A DNA stretch of 64,000 nt, taken from Limonium bicolor (Eukaryota > Streptophyta > Magnoliopsida > Caryophyllales > Plumbaginaceae). The position numbers were made by a program, and so were the translations under genes. The notes beneath the pieces were generated by a model that saw nothing but the letters and a program-made list of their open reading frames with translations, had not been told where the DNA came from and made no database searches. The DNA is taken from NCBI GenBank assembly GCA_023374045.1, contig CM041776.1:123285733-123349732 (forward strand), read 5' to 3'. This document shows, one piece after another, positions 44,838 through 55,729 of this stretch (its first letter is position 1; every line of letters starts with the position of its first letter).

Positions 44838-46059
44838 CCCCCTTCCATCTTCATTCCAAATCTACCTGACTTCACAGTCCCCCCTCTAATCCTTCATCAC
44901 CTTACGCTCCATCTCCATTCATTTCTATCCCCTCCATAAACCGGATAAAACCATTCACGAATCACCCACCTATCTCACGAACACTTCGTCAACCTCCGCT
45001 CATATCCAGTTTCAGTTTCGAGCATTTTAGCCTGTCCGACCCTTGTCCGGATCCGGACAGGCTCATTCCCCCACGTCCGGATCAGTCCGACCCAGACAGA
45101 TCCGGACTCTCACGTCCGGCTCTGTGTCCGACCTACACAGCCGGGGACACCTCACAAATTCGCCCAAACTTTCCATTTTCGCCCATTTCACCCAATTCAC
45201 TCCATTATCACCGAGATCAACCTTCAAGCTAGCATGGAGCAAGGACAAAGGACGGAGCGAGCAAGAAGATCTTCGAACAGATGATTTCTTCTAACTCTCT
45301 CTCATTTATGATATAATTGCTATGTCTAGCAAAAGGATTTACTCTAGGGGAAGGGATGTTGTAATTAGTTAAACTCTGCATTATTTGCTACTTGTTGAGA
45401 CAATTTGGATTGTTCAGGTAATGCTTTTAAGGGCTTTTAATAAACGTTGCTAAGTTATTATAAGCCCTCGATCATGTTATGATCAGACAAGGTGATTAGC
45501 ATTGATGGTCCTATTAACCTGTTACCTGTGATAATTGCAATCGGATAGATTACTTTAGTCCTAGGAGCTTTAGTCCGGATTGAACCAACCAGACTAGTAA
45601 TTTGTGCATTAAAGCCATCTAGATATACTGCTAGGTCTAGACTAGAACTACATGCCTGTCTAGATGAGCTATCTGGAATTATGACTTAATACAGAATAGA
45701 TAATTGAGAATTACAAGCCGATCCAAGTCTCCACTTAAGCAGTAGATATGCAGAACCTAGCTAGTGAAACAACTCCCTGAACCTAGAGTACGTTCCACTC
45801 CCAAAACTCACTTTACTTTTTCTGCTATTTACTTCCTGTTATTTATTTGCAACCTAAAAATCAAAACAAAACCCCATTTTCAAGTTAACCAACCTCTAAG
45901 GCTAAGACTTACTCTCGAGTCCCGTGGTTGACACCCGGTCGCTTCTTAATTACTATACTATTTCGACCGGGATTTTTGCAACCCCGACGATCTTTGGAAC
46001 TGTTGAATTCTAGGATAATTTCTTAGTATTTAATATTACCCATTATATCTTGTTGCAAA

Positions 46060-46077
46060 TGGCGCCGTTGCCGGGAC
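46060..46077 (+). other. Element 5 primer-binding site (Asp-tRNA type)
   Basis: TGGCGCCGTTGCCGGGAC, two bases after the LTR end, is one G shorter in the G run than the element 3 site. Confidence 0.75.
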
Positions 46078-46247
46078 TGACTTTTGGTCTAGTCCCTAGC
46101 CTTGGTTTAATTTGTTACTCTATCACACACACTGTTTATAATCGTTTGTTTTGTAATATATTTTGATTTTAATTTGTTTGTGTGCCATTTTCATTACTTT
46201 AAAACTCACTCATTTGTTCCTTTTCTCGGGCTGATTAGAAGCTCCTA

Positions 46248-46803
46248 GTGGATGCGAAGAACACGCTCGACTGGCCTCCAGATACAGACTTCGATCCTGA
46301 AATCGAAAGAGTCTACCTCCAAGCTCTGAGAACAAGAAGGGCAGCTCGGCCTAGGATCGGCTGGTACATCTGCGAGCTCCAGCTCCACACCGGCCACTGC
46401 TACCATGGCGCCCCCCACAGTCCCTGTGATGAGTGTTCCCCCAGAGATACAGACCATGATGGACTCCATTCTCCAGCAGCAGCAGAGGATGGAGCAGAGA
46501 TTCGGGGGTATGGAGCAGCAGTTCGGCTCTGTACAGCAGCAGGTTGGGGAGGTCCAGCAGCGCCAGGTGCGCATGGAGGGACATATAGATGAGATCCGCC
46601 ACACACAGGGCACCCTCCAGGCAGAGCAGATCTCCATCGCTGAGCGTTTAGAGCGCAGTGATGCTTTACACAGAGAGGCTGCTAGGTACATGGCAGACGC
46701 GTCCACTCAGCAGGCCCAGAACTACCAGCTCATGCAGATGCTCGTTGCCCAGTTGGGAGCGCGACCACCACAGCCACCGCCACCACCGCCACCACCTCAG
46801 TGA
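46248..46803 (+). pseudogene. Element 5 gag-start and coiled-coil remnant
   Basis: In one frame 46251-46360 reads DWPPDTDFDPEIERVYLQAL and RTRRAARPR, which resembles the DPEIE start of Athila-type Gags (recalled, not aligned). A shift of frame near 46330-46360 then leads to a 132-residue ORF starting at ATG 46405: MAPPTVPVMS, a long glutamine-rich coiled coil (QQQQRMEQRFGGMEQQFGSV, then IAERLERSDALHREAARYMA) and a C-terminal run of eight prolines. No capsid domain or zinc knuckle remains. The coiled coil could still multimerise if translated. It is either a remnant of a Gag terminus or a short accessory protein; its function is unknown. Confidence 0.45.
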
Positions 46804-48324
46804 TAGCCATTCTATTTTTACTGCTTTCTTTTCTTTTGATGGTTTTTCTGTATTTTTCTTTTCTTTTTCTTTGATTCATTTTTTTTCCTTTTCCTTGTTC
46901 AAACTAACGGAAACATGGGAATGCAGGAGAAGTGGTAATTGTTATGTTATGCAGTGTTTTAAATTCTAAATTGCTAAATTTATTGTTTCTCTGAGCAGTG
47001 CAGCGTTCTAAAATGATTACTTTACATGTCATCTCTACTGCGAAACAAAGGGCTATAAGTACAGGAAATGGAACCACACTACTGCGAATGTCTGCTAAGC
47101 TTAAACTATGGGGAGTATTCTTTCTCTAAATATGATTCATTCGATTCAAATATTCTCTGTAGTTCGAGTTAATGCACCTTATTCTGTGGTTGTACTTACC
47201 AGTGAAAATTTAGCAACTTTTAATCTGCAAACAACGCATACTGTCTGTGACTCATGAGGAATCTCTCGACCCCTACCAAACTTCAAGTGTGAGGAAGAAC
47301 ATCTTCCTCAATCCATAACACCAGGGGAGTCTCAGTTCCACCTTTAACTTATTTGATGTTCCACCTTTGTTGCGTTGAGGGTTAATTATTGCATATGCAT
47401 CTATTATGAGTATAGCATGTTTTGAAAGCTCTTTTCTCTGTTTTTCATCTTTGACCAATGAGGACATTGCTCATCTTAAGTGTGAGGAAGGAGAGACCTT
47501 TCCCTGAAAACATGCTAATTGTGCTTTAATGCCACACTTGCTTTTTGCTTCTCTAATGCCTGTGCACAACGAGTGTTGTTAAACCAAAGTGAAAACCGTA
47601 GGAATCTTTTTGTTTGATGAGGTTTGTATAAAAATAGTTTTATTTAAAAATACTCTCTTTCACTAAAAATCTGGTAGATTGGCTAATTGTGGAAACCAGA
47701 TTATTTTAGCTTGGGATTTTGGAAATGAAGTGAATGTTTGGAATGAAAAAGGGTAAGGCAAGGTACTCCACTGATCAAAATTTTTTTTCCTAACAATAAC
47801 AGGCCTCGTCTATCCGGTTATTAAGTCTTAAGGGTGCCTTATCACCTATCTACCTAAGGTCTCGTGATCTGGGATAGTTGGCCCAACACCGTTACATGGA
47901 TAGAGAGAAAAGTCTGGGTTATGGAATAAACTCTGCAATTCACAATATTTCGTTTGTTTTGTATATAATTCTTGGAAGAAGAATATTTTTGCATGTGAAA
48001 GAAAAGAATTCATTGCAGTTTAATTTTTGTTTTTGATCATGAGTACGTGGTGTTGAAAGGTATTGCGGAATAAGGCATTACTTCACACCCTTGTCATCCA
48101 AAGGTTAGAGAAATGAAAATGGTGGAAAGTCCCAAGCTAAGTTAACTTGTTTTCTACAATCTAGTTTCTCTATGCTTTTACAAAAATTGTTCCTGCTTCA
48201 CTGTTTGTGAAAACCTACCTCAGAGAGCGATCGATTATTCTTGCATTTATCACTTGGTTTGATTTCCGCCTCACTGTTTTAAAATTTGAGATTATTTGAA
48301 GGTTTAGAGATATTCTTATTCCTA
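46804..48324 (+). other. Element 5 3' region, non-coding
   Basis: CAAGTGTGAGGAAG (47283) and TAAGTGTGAGGAAGG (47478) are the counterparts of the AAGTGTGGGGGAG repeats of elements 3 and 4. No gene is seen. Confidence 0.6.
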
Positions 48325-48362
48325 TTTTGCTTGAGGACAAGCAAAAGCTTGTGTGAGGAAGT
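48325..48362 (+). other. Element 5 hairpin and polypurine tract
   Basis: The TTTTGCTTG stem, AGGA loop and CAAGCAAAA (48325-48346) are followed by GCTTGTGTGAGGAAGT and the 3' LTR. Confidence 0.78.
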
Positions 48363-50182
48363 TGATAAGTGTGAAACATATAGCTTTTTAGGGTTAAATA
48401 CCTTAATTGTAACAATTCAGGCAATGTTTCCCACTTATTAGGTGTTTTTCCTAAAGATTGATGCTTTGATAAAACTGATGTTTATATATGTTAAATGCAG
48501 GAAAAACCAGGAAATAAAGATATACTCATAAGGATTACAACACAACAACGGGGAACAAATCAGGACAGAGACAGAAAAATTGGTCTTGTCCGGATTGGTT
48601 TGGCCGGACACAAAGCCGGACATCTAGTCCGGATCTACATGGGCCGACGCAATCCGGACATGACTAAAAATTCCAGATCCGAGAGTCGAGATCTCCGATC
48701 TGAAACTCTGTGTCACGTCCGGATCCGGACACAATCCGCACGATCCGGACGTCACACAGAATTGAAAAATAAAAAGCACGCACCGATAATTAGCCTTCGG
48801 CTAATTATCGAACAGACAGGCGGCGGAGTAAACAGGGGAGCGGCGCATTAATAAGAGACTCCAACTCTCCTCAATCAAACATCCTTTAACCAACTCATCC
48901 ACTAATTTCTGTTTTCAATTCCTAACCCTATATAAACCCCCTTCCATCTTCATTCCAAATCGTACCTGACTTCACAGTCCTCCCCCATCTCTAATCCTCT
49001 CACTCACCTTACGCTCCATCTCCATTCATTTCTATCCCCTCCATAAACCTTCATAAAACCATTCACGAATCACCCACCTATCTCACGAACACCTTCGTCA
49101 CCCCTCGCTCATATCCGTTTCAGTTCGCGCATTTTAGCCTTGTCCGACCCTTGTCCGATATCCGGACAGGCTCATTTCCACCCCGTCCGGATCACGTCCG
49201 ACCCAGACATGATCCGACATCTCTCGTCCGGCTCTGTGTCCGACCTACACAGCCGGACACCTCACAAATTCGCCCAAACTTTCCATTTTCCGCCCCATTT
49301 CACCCAATTCACTCCATTATCACCACACGAGATCCCTTCAAGCTAGCATGGAGCAAGGACAAAGGACGAGCGAGCAAGCAGATCTTCGAAACAGATGATT
49401 TCTTCTAACTCTCTCTCATTTTATGATTATAATTGCTATGTCTAGCTAAAAGGGATTTACAACTCGAGGGAAGGGATGTTGTAATTAGTTAAACTCTGCA
49501 TTATTTTGCTGCTTGTTGAGACCATTTGGATTGTTCAGGTTAATGCTTTTAAGTGCTTTTAATAAACGTTGCTAAGTTATTCTAAGCCCTCGAATCATGT
49601 TATGATCAACAAGGTGATTAGCATTGATGGTCCTATTAACCTGTTACCTGTTGATATTGCAATCGGATAGATTACTTTTAGTCACTAGGAGCTTTAGTCC
49701 GGATTGAACCAACCAGACTAGATTCTGTGCATTAAAAGCCATCTAGATATACTTGCTAGGTCTAGACTAGAACTACATCCCTGTCTAGATGCCTACTCGG
49801 GAATTATGACTTAATACAGATAGATATTGAGAATTACAAGCCGATCCAGTTCTCCACTTAAGCAGTAGAATATGCAGAACCTAGCAGTGAAACACTCCCT
49901 GAACCTAGAGTACCGTTCACACTCCCAAAACTATCACTTTACTTTTTCTGCTATTTACTTTCCTTTTTTATTTGCAACCTAAAAATCAACAAAAACCCCA
50001 TTTTCAAGTTAACCAACATCTAAGACTAGACTTACTCTTCGAGTCCCGTGGATTGACACCCCGTCGCTTCTTTAATTACCTATACTATTTCGACCGGGAT
50101 TTTTGCAACCCGACGATCTTTGGAACTGTTGAATTCTAGGATAATTTCTTATTATTTAATATACCCATTATATCGTTTTGCA
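48363..50182 (+). repeat. Element 5 3' LTR
   Basis: A 1820-bp direct repeat of 44260-46057, with a proper TG start and a TTTTGCA end, followed by ACAAG. Confidence 0.9.
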
Positions 50183-50187
50183 ACAAG

Positions 50188-51951
50188 GAAGAGAGGCAAA
50201 CATGCATATGTTCGAATGATTAAGAAAAGGAAAACAAAGAACAAAAAGTAACAAGGCATGTTGTAGATTATAGATTTAGATGGTTGATAACTAAGGAATG
50301 AATTATGGGTTGTTCATCATCTTTTTGAAGGGGTTAATCACAGACAAGTCGAACATAGTATACAAGCATACCCAATATAGTTCATCTCACCAGCAATTAA
50401 CAATGAGATCAAAATAATCTAAACTGTAAATAATATAACCCAAGTGAGGCAATCTTTCAAAGTGGTTAACTTAGTCATTAAGTAAGGCTAGTTAAATCCA
50501 CATCAGATACGATTATATGGACATAATATACATGAAATTTATCAATAATTTTTAGTCATACAGGTGCAACCTTAATGAAAAAAAGAGACCTAAGAGCACC
50601 AACCTTTGAGAAATTGTTGCTTCGACTGTGGAAAGGATGATAAGATGTAGCTTCAGCGATATTTATCAAGAAGAGTTGGGAGATGAAGAACACTGCAGCA
50701 AAGATACTAGAAGCAGCAGAAATTAGGAACAAGAACCAATAGTAGCAATTCTTTTGATCTAAAAAAATATCTTAGATTTAGTGTAACAACATCAGCAACA
50801 ATTAGGAGCAAAAACCGTGGAGTATGACATTTTTTTATCTGATTCAGATTGTAAGAATAATGGCAATGCTGCTGGAAAACTAACTATTTAAGTAAATAAT
50901 ACTTGATTCTACCATATATGTAGGCATTAGTAATAATATGACAAACTGATAAATAATATCAATCAATCATATACCATAACAACAACACTTGCTTCATGTA
51001 GAAAAAGACATCACTATCATTCTCTATCCTCATTGTCTTTTCTCCAAACAGCACACCACTTTGAAAGATTGCAACCTTAAGGAAAAAACAAGAGAAGGAA
51101 GGGCACCAACCTTTGCCAAACTGTTGTTTCGACTATGGAGAAGATGATAAGATGGAGCTTCAGAGAAATTTGTCAAGAAGAGTTAGGAGATGAAGAACGC
51201 TGCACCAAAGATATCAGAAGCAATTTAGAAGCATCTCAAAAAGAACAAGAACCAACAGTACATTTATTTTTACTTAAAAAATATCTTAGATTTCGTGTAA
51301 CAGCATCAGCAAGAATTAACAGCATCAGCAACAATTTTCTATTATGCTTAAGCTTTCTATTTTGTCTATTTGCTAGTTTTCCATCAATTTGTTCCTTTTG
51401 ATATTGTATTCATCGTATAGATTGCATTTCAACTTTACTGGCAGGAAGCTAGACTCGGACAAATGAAAATTTGAATAGGCTTCAATGTATAATCACTACA
51501 GGGATGTATAGCCTTTTTTGTGCTTGGTGGTTTCCTGTGTAACCCAAAAGTCTTAATCAGGTTTTCCATAGTAGCAGAAAAATTTCAACGGTGCACCAAT
51601 GAGAATGATCTTATCTCATTTATTGAGTTTGCATTGGATAAACCTTAAGGTATACTTCTAATTAGTAAGTTTCCAGCAACGTTTAGCCTTCTGAATAATG
51701 CATGTTTCCAGTAGCTTTTAGTCTTTTGATTATGCAACTTCACGTTGCTGTTAAATGTATCTTTTAAAACATCATACTGCAGCATTCTTAAGCTGTTACA
51801 CAGTAGTCCTCAAGCTTCTTGTTGCTTCTGTTTAAACTACCAAAACGAAGCATATACTATTGAATAATTGACTCGAATTAATTATGGTCAGTTTTTATGC
51901 ACTGTGTTACGTTGGTCATTTGACCGTGCATTTTATAATTTGTTCTAAAAT
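50188..51951. other. Unassigned DNA with a duplicated 260-bp segment
   Basis: 50565-50810 and 51069-51335 are diverged copies of one segment (GCACCAACCTTTG ... GAAGAGTTGGGAGATGAAGAAC ... AAAAATATCTTAGATTT). The ORF at 51135-51401 lies in one copy and shows no domain. No gene is recognised. Confidence 0.6.
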
Positions 51952-52100
51952 AATTTAGTATGTGTTTTTGCACTTCTCTGCTGAACTGTAACAGTTTTCA
52001 CTCAATACAGCTTGAGTAAAATGCTGCACATGCTTTCTTTAGTTGGCAATTGCGTATTCTATTTCACTAGCTTTAATGTCAATAAACCAGGCATGTTAGA
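51952..52100. repeat. Paralogue of 35003-35155 (empty site)
   Basis: A close copy of the flank after the Tekay-like LTR fragment. Here AATTTAGTATGTG is preceded by ordinary sequence (TTCTAAAAT) and not by an LTR end, so it looks like the uninterrupted version. Confidence 0.75.
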
Positions 52101-53170
52101 CGATTCTAAAATCCCGGCTGCAACTAGGAAGGCAACTACATCCCTAGCACCCCGCCTTGTAAAAATCTCGGCTGCAATTAGGGGAGGTTTGCCACGCTAA
52201 TGCCCCGCCTAAAGAAATCCAGACTGCGACAAGGGATGTTACTGCCCCAGTGCCCTGCCTCGAATTATATTTTGAGGAGACAGGTGATGTCTAACTAGGA
52301 GAAAATGTTTTGAAAGTGTTAGACATTTCATGTTCCCCAAATACGGTTTATTTTTAAGTTTGAAAACTGAGTTGGAAAACCTTTGAAGTTGTTTGGAATT
52401 CTCGATGAAGAAACACTGATTTTGAGAAATGTTTTTAGGAGAAAACTTTCTGTATATATGAGAAGAACATTCTACATTTGAGAAGAGTTTTTTGTGAGTG
52501 AGAAGAGTTTTCCTTTAAATTTCATGAAATGTTTCTTTTGAAAGCTTGATGAAATTTGAATAAAAAGACTGCTTGAGATTCAAGAAAAAGATGAATGTTT
52601 TAGGATTTTCTTTGGAGTTTGAATGAGATTTTGAAATGGATTTTGGACTTGATTTGAATGAGGTTTGGGTTTTATAGGTAGAAGAAAGACCGAGATGGGT
52701 CAAACATGGGGTTCAAGGGTCTAGTCAAGGTTTCTAGTCAAACTTGGGCTTGGTCAAAGTTTCGGGTCAAGCATAGGTTTGGTCAAAGTTTCGGGTCAAA
52801 ACATGGGGTCAAGTCAAAGTTTCTGGTCCAAGTTGGACTTGGGCCGAAGTGGGTTTTGGTCAAACTAGGCTTGAACCGAAGTGGGTATGGGCAAAGTGGT
52901 TTGGGCCTGAATTGGGCTTGGGCCAAAGTAGGTATGGCCCGAAGTGGGCTTGGGCCGAAGTGGGTATGGGCCGAATTGGGTTTGGGCCGAAGTGGGCTTG
53001 AAAACTAGCCAAGCTGGGCTTTAGAAAGTGGGCCAACTTGGGCCTTGAAATGGGCTTTTGAATTGGACCTTATAATTGTGCCTTTGAATTTAGTTGTTAT
53101 TCTCTTTTATTTGGAATTCTAAGGGCAAACTTTGAAAGAGATTTTTGTATTGATTTCTGATTTTTGATTA
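52101..53170. repeat. Degenerate short tandem repeats
   Basis: 52110-52265 holds three diverged units of about 55 bp ending in CCCCGCCT or CCCTGCCT. 52690-53050 is an array of GGTCAAAGTTTCGGGTCAA and then GGGCCGAAGTGGGCTTG units. The ORF at 52706-53008 is a translation of it. The stretch 52266-52689 shows nothing recognisable. Confidence 0.65.
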
Positions 53171-53594
53171 TTATTATTTTTAGAGAAAATTACATTCCCC
53201 ACCCATCAGGTTTCACGTATTTACCAAAACCACCCATGTAGTTTGCAAAATTAAATTCCCCACCCATGTACTTTCTACCGTTTATATCAGTCATCCTTTC
53301 TATGAGTTCTGTTTGTTACTGCCACATGTCGCATTTTAAATGGCTTAAAGGTAAGCTAACATGGCACTTATGATGTGGCATCCACATCACTTCCAGAAAC
53401 TGAATTACTCAGCCAACATATTTGCATTCATCGGGTTGCAGTCGTTGCACTGCTAGGGTTCCTCTTTCTTCCCCCTTCTTCCTCTTCGAGGAATCCGACT
53501 CCACACCCCGACTCCACTGATTCGATTTCTCCTTGCCCGGACTCCATTAGGGAGTCTCTGGTACGCTTCTTTGGTCGACCCATCTGGCACCATT

Positions 53595-54070
53595 TATTTG
53601 TCTACTTCTCTGCTCTAACTATCGAACTCCATCGTTCGAGCCATCTGTGAATGCTTGACTGTGTTATTTTCTGTTTGCCTGTTGTTATCTTGTTGCCTGG
53701 ATTGGATTAGCCACTCATTGATGTTGCTCGTGGTATCTGGTGGCTTATTTTGTTATTTTCTGTTTGCCTATTGTTATCTTGTTGACTGTGTGGTTTCGAC
53801 ACTGTGTTATTTTCTATTTGCATGTTGTTATCTTGTTGCCTGGAATCGATTAGCCACTCATTGATGTTGCTCGTGGTATCTGTGTGGTTCGAATGAACTC
53901 AAATCCAACCATTGTGAGTGTATCTGTTAGTCATCTGATGTTCTTTGAATCGACTGGGTGATTCAATGACTGGTAGCTGGTGGTTTATTGTGTTGAAGTG
54001 GTTCCTGATTGTGTGCTCCCTTTTTTTTGGTATTGTCATTATCTTTGAGTTGAATTTGTGTTGAAGCGGA
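53595..54070 (+). repeat. Left inverted arm
   Basis: Pairs in reverse with 61757-62170, for example GTGAGTGTATCTGTTAGTCA and GATGTTGCTCGTGGTATCTG. It contains its own internal tandem duplication (53655-53745 and 53803-53885), which is single in the right arm. Confidence 0.85.
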
Positions 54071-54124
54071 TTGTGTGAACTGAATCCACTGGTTTGTTTT
54101 TGTTGAAAAACTGTTTTAGCAGAA

Positions 54125-54719
54125 ATGGAACAATGTATTGAAGTTTTATACAAGATTAGATGGCACAAAGTTGATGCGCCATTTGATCCAGACCGATACT
54201 CAATGATAGAACTGGTTAATGATTGTCTAAACGTGATTAAGAATACCGCAGGATTACCAGAACCAAGATGTCCTTTTTTCTTCTACAAGCACCTTAAAAG
54301 CAAGAAAAAAATTGAAATTGGGTGGGACAGGCAACTGATGACAATGTTATCTTTGTTGAAGGGAAAGAGCTCATTGAGATTGTAGTGGAAGAGGGGTCAA
54401 CGGGACACTGAGCTATTGTCGACTTACAAAGGACATAGAGGGCAAGGTGAGGTACGAGTCTTTTACTTGCCGAGGAAGGTGGTGATGGGAATGGTGTGAC
54501 AAGAGCTATCCCACCAGCTAGGAAGAGAAAAGGTAATGAAGCTGGCTCTTCTTCCAGGCCAAATCGAAGAAGAAGGAAACAAAAGACCATATGCAAGGTA
54601 GTGTCTATGTTTGTTGGTTTTAAAATCTGCTTAATTGTCATTTGTAGCATAAATTGACCAATTGTTATTCTGTTTCAGGTATTTGAGGAGCTGGGTGCTT
54701 TTGAAGACAAAAATGTTTA
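54125..54719 (+). pseudogene. MULE transposase remnant (PB1-like N-terminus and basic C-terminus)
   Basis: The start MEQCIEVLYKIRWHKVDAPF DPDRYSMIELVNDCLN resembles the PB1-like N-terminal segment of plant Mutator-type transposases, with PRCPFFFYKHL next. A frame change near 54325 then gives ATDDNVIFVEGKELIEIVVE, as expected at the end of that module, before a stop at 54410. Further on, ARKRKGNEAGSSSRPNRRRR followed by a GTAGTG...TTTCAG intron-like gap and VFEELGAFEDKNV looks like a transposase C-terminus. The catalytic DDE core and SWIM zinc finger are absent, so this is an internally deleted copy. The assignment is by recall of the family pattern. Confidence 0.5.
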
Positions 54720-55478
54720 GGTGTATTTAGATTGACTAGATTAGACTAGTGAATGAACTAGAAAATTGATGACTTATCTTGTATTTTGATGCTCTGCGTC
54801 ATCCAGAGGACATCCAAGTGGTTGTATTGTGACTTGGGTTGAAAGTTTTTTTGCTTGTGTTATGGGTTGGGAGTATGGTACAAACTGTAATTGCTACCCA
54901 GATTTCTGTTGCTTGCTTCACACTATAAATCTGCATTAACTATGTCTTTTTGTTGCTTCAATGTTATATCAGATTTCCATTGCTTTACAGATATCTATTG
55001 CTTGAAACATGTGCCAGTAACTACAGATTGGTGTTGTTATACAGATTTTAATTGTTTACAGATTTAAGTAGCTTGATTGCTTGAAAACTGTGGGTTGCTA
55101 TACAGATGTGTGTGCTTGAAACTTGTGGCATTAACTACAGATTTTTGTTGCTTGAAAATTGTAGTTGCACTACATTTTTTTTTTGATTGCTTCAGATTTA
55201 AATGCAGATTCTAGTCATAAATTTGCAATGTTAAGAACTATTTGCCTCAGATTTTGTTGCTGTACTATGACCTGTTATGTGTGAATTATGTATACTGATC
55301 TATAACAAGAGTTTATACTGAAGCACTGAAATTTTGAATAAAGAAGAGTTATACTGATAAATATTGAAGTGCGGCAATACAATATCCAAGCATATAGCTT
55401 ACATCGACTCAACACCATAAACTAGGTGGCTAAAGTATTATCAAACACAAACTAATCAGTACAACCATCATCCGAATT
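54720..55478. other. Degenerate ACAGATTTNTATTGCTTG repeats
   Basis: About ten imperfect copies of a 25-40 bp motif containing CAGATTT and TTGCTTGAAA(C/A) occur at 54895-55265. No gene is seen. Confidence 0.5.
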
Positions 55479-55483
55479 ACACT

Positions 55484-55729
55484 TGTTAGAGTAGTTTGTG
55501 TTTGTAAACAGAGATGTAAAGTTGTAATCTTTATTGCTCCATTGATGTAATCGGTAAAAATACAATTGCTACTAGAGATATACATATATAGGAAACTAAC
55601 TCCTGTATTCTAGCTAACTAATTGTAAAACATTTAAAGATAAATAAATAAAAGATTATACAAGGGGTTGTTAAGATTTGCTATCTACTAAATCCTTGTAT
55701 TTATTATTGAATACGTTATTATCCCAATA
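55484..55729 (-). repeat. Copia 3' LTR (minus strand)
   Basis: A 246-bp LTR. A run of sixteen C on the plus strand (55730-55745) abuts it and is the poly-G polypurine tract of the minus-strand element. Confidence 0.92.

Larger units (their letters stand above)
44260..46057 (+). repeat. Element 5 5' LTR
   Basis: A 1798-bp LTR lacking its first two bases. CCGGAC/GTCCGG arrays lie at 44488-44650 and 45030-45145. TATATAAA is at 44830. Confidence 0.9.
44260..50182 (+). mobile_element. Element 5: Athila-like non-autonomous LTR element
   Basis: LTRs are 44260-46057 and 48363-50182, with target duplication ACAAG at 44255-44259 and 50183-50187. The 3' LTR starts TGATAAGTG, but the 5' LTR starts ATAAGTG, so the terminal TG was lost. 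The primer site is TGGCGCCGTTGCCGGGAC at 46060. The 2.3-kb interior has only short ORFs. The LTRs differ by many single-base indels. Confidence 0.85.

Noticed and set aside
46241..46706. Minus-strand ORFs opposite the element 5 coiled coil
   Set aside because: They are antisense shadows of a glutamine/alanine-rich frame, giving cysteine/serine-rich nonsense.
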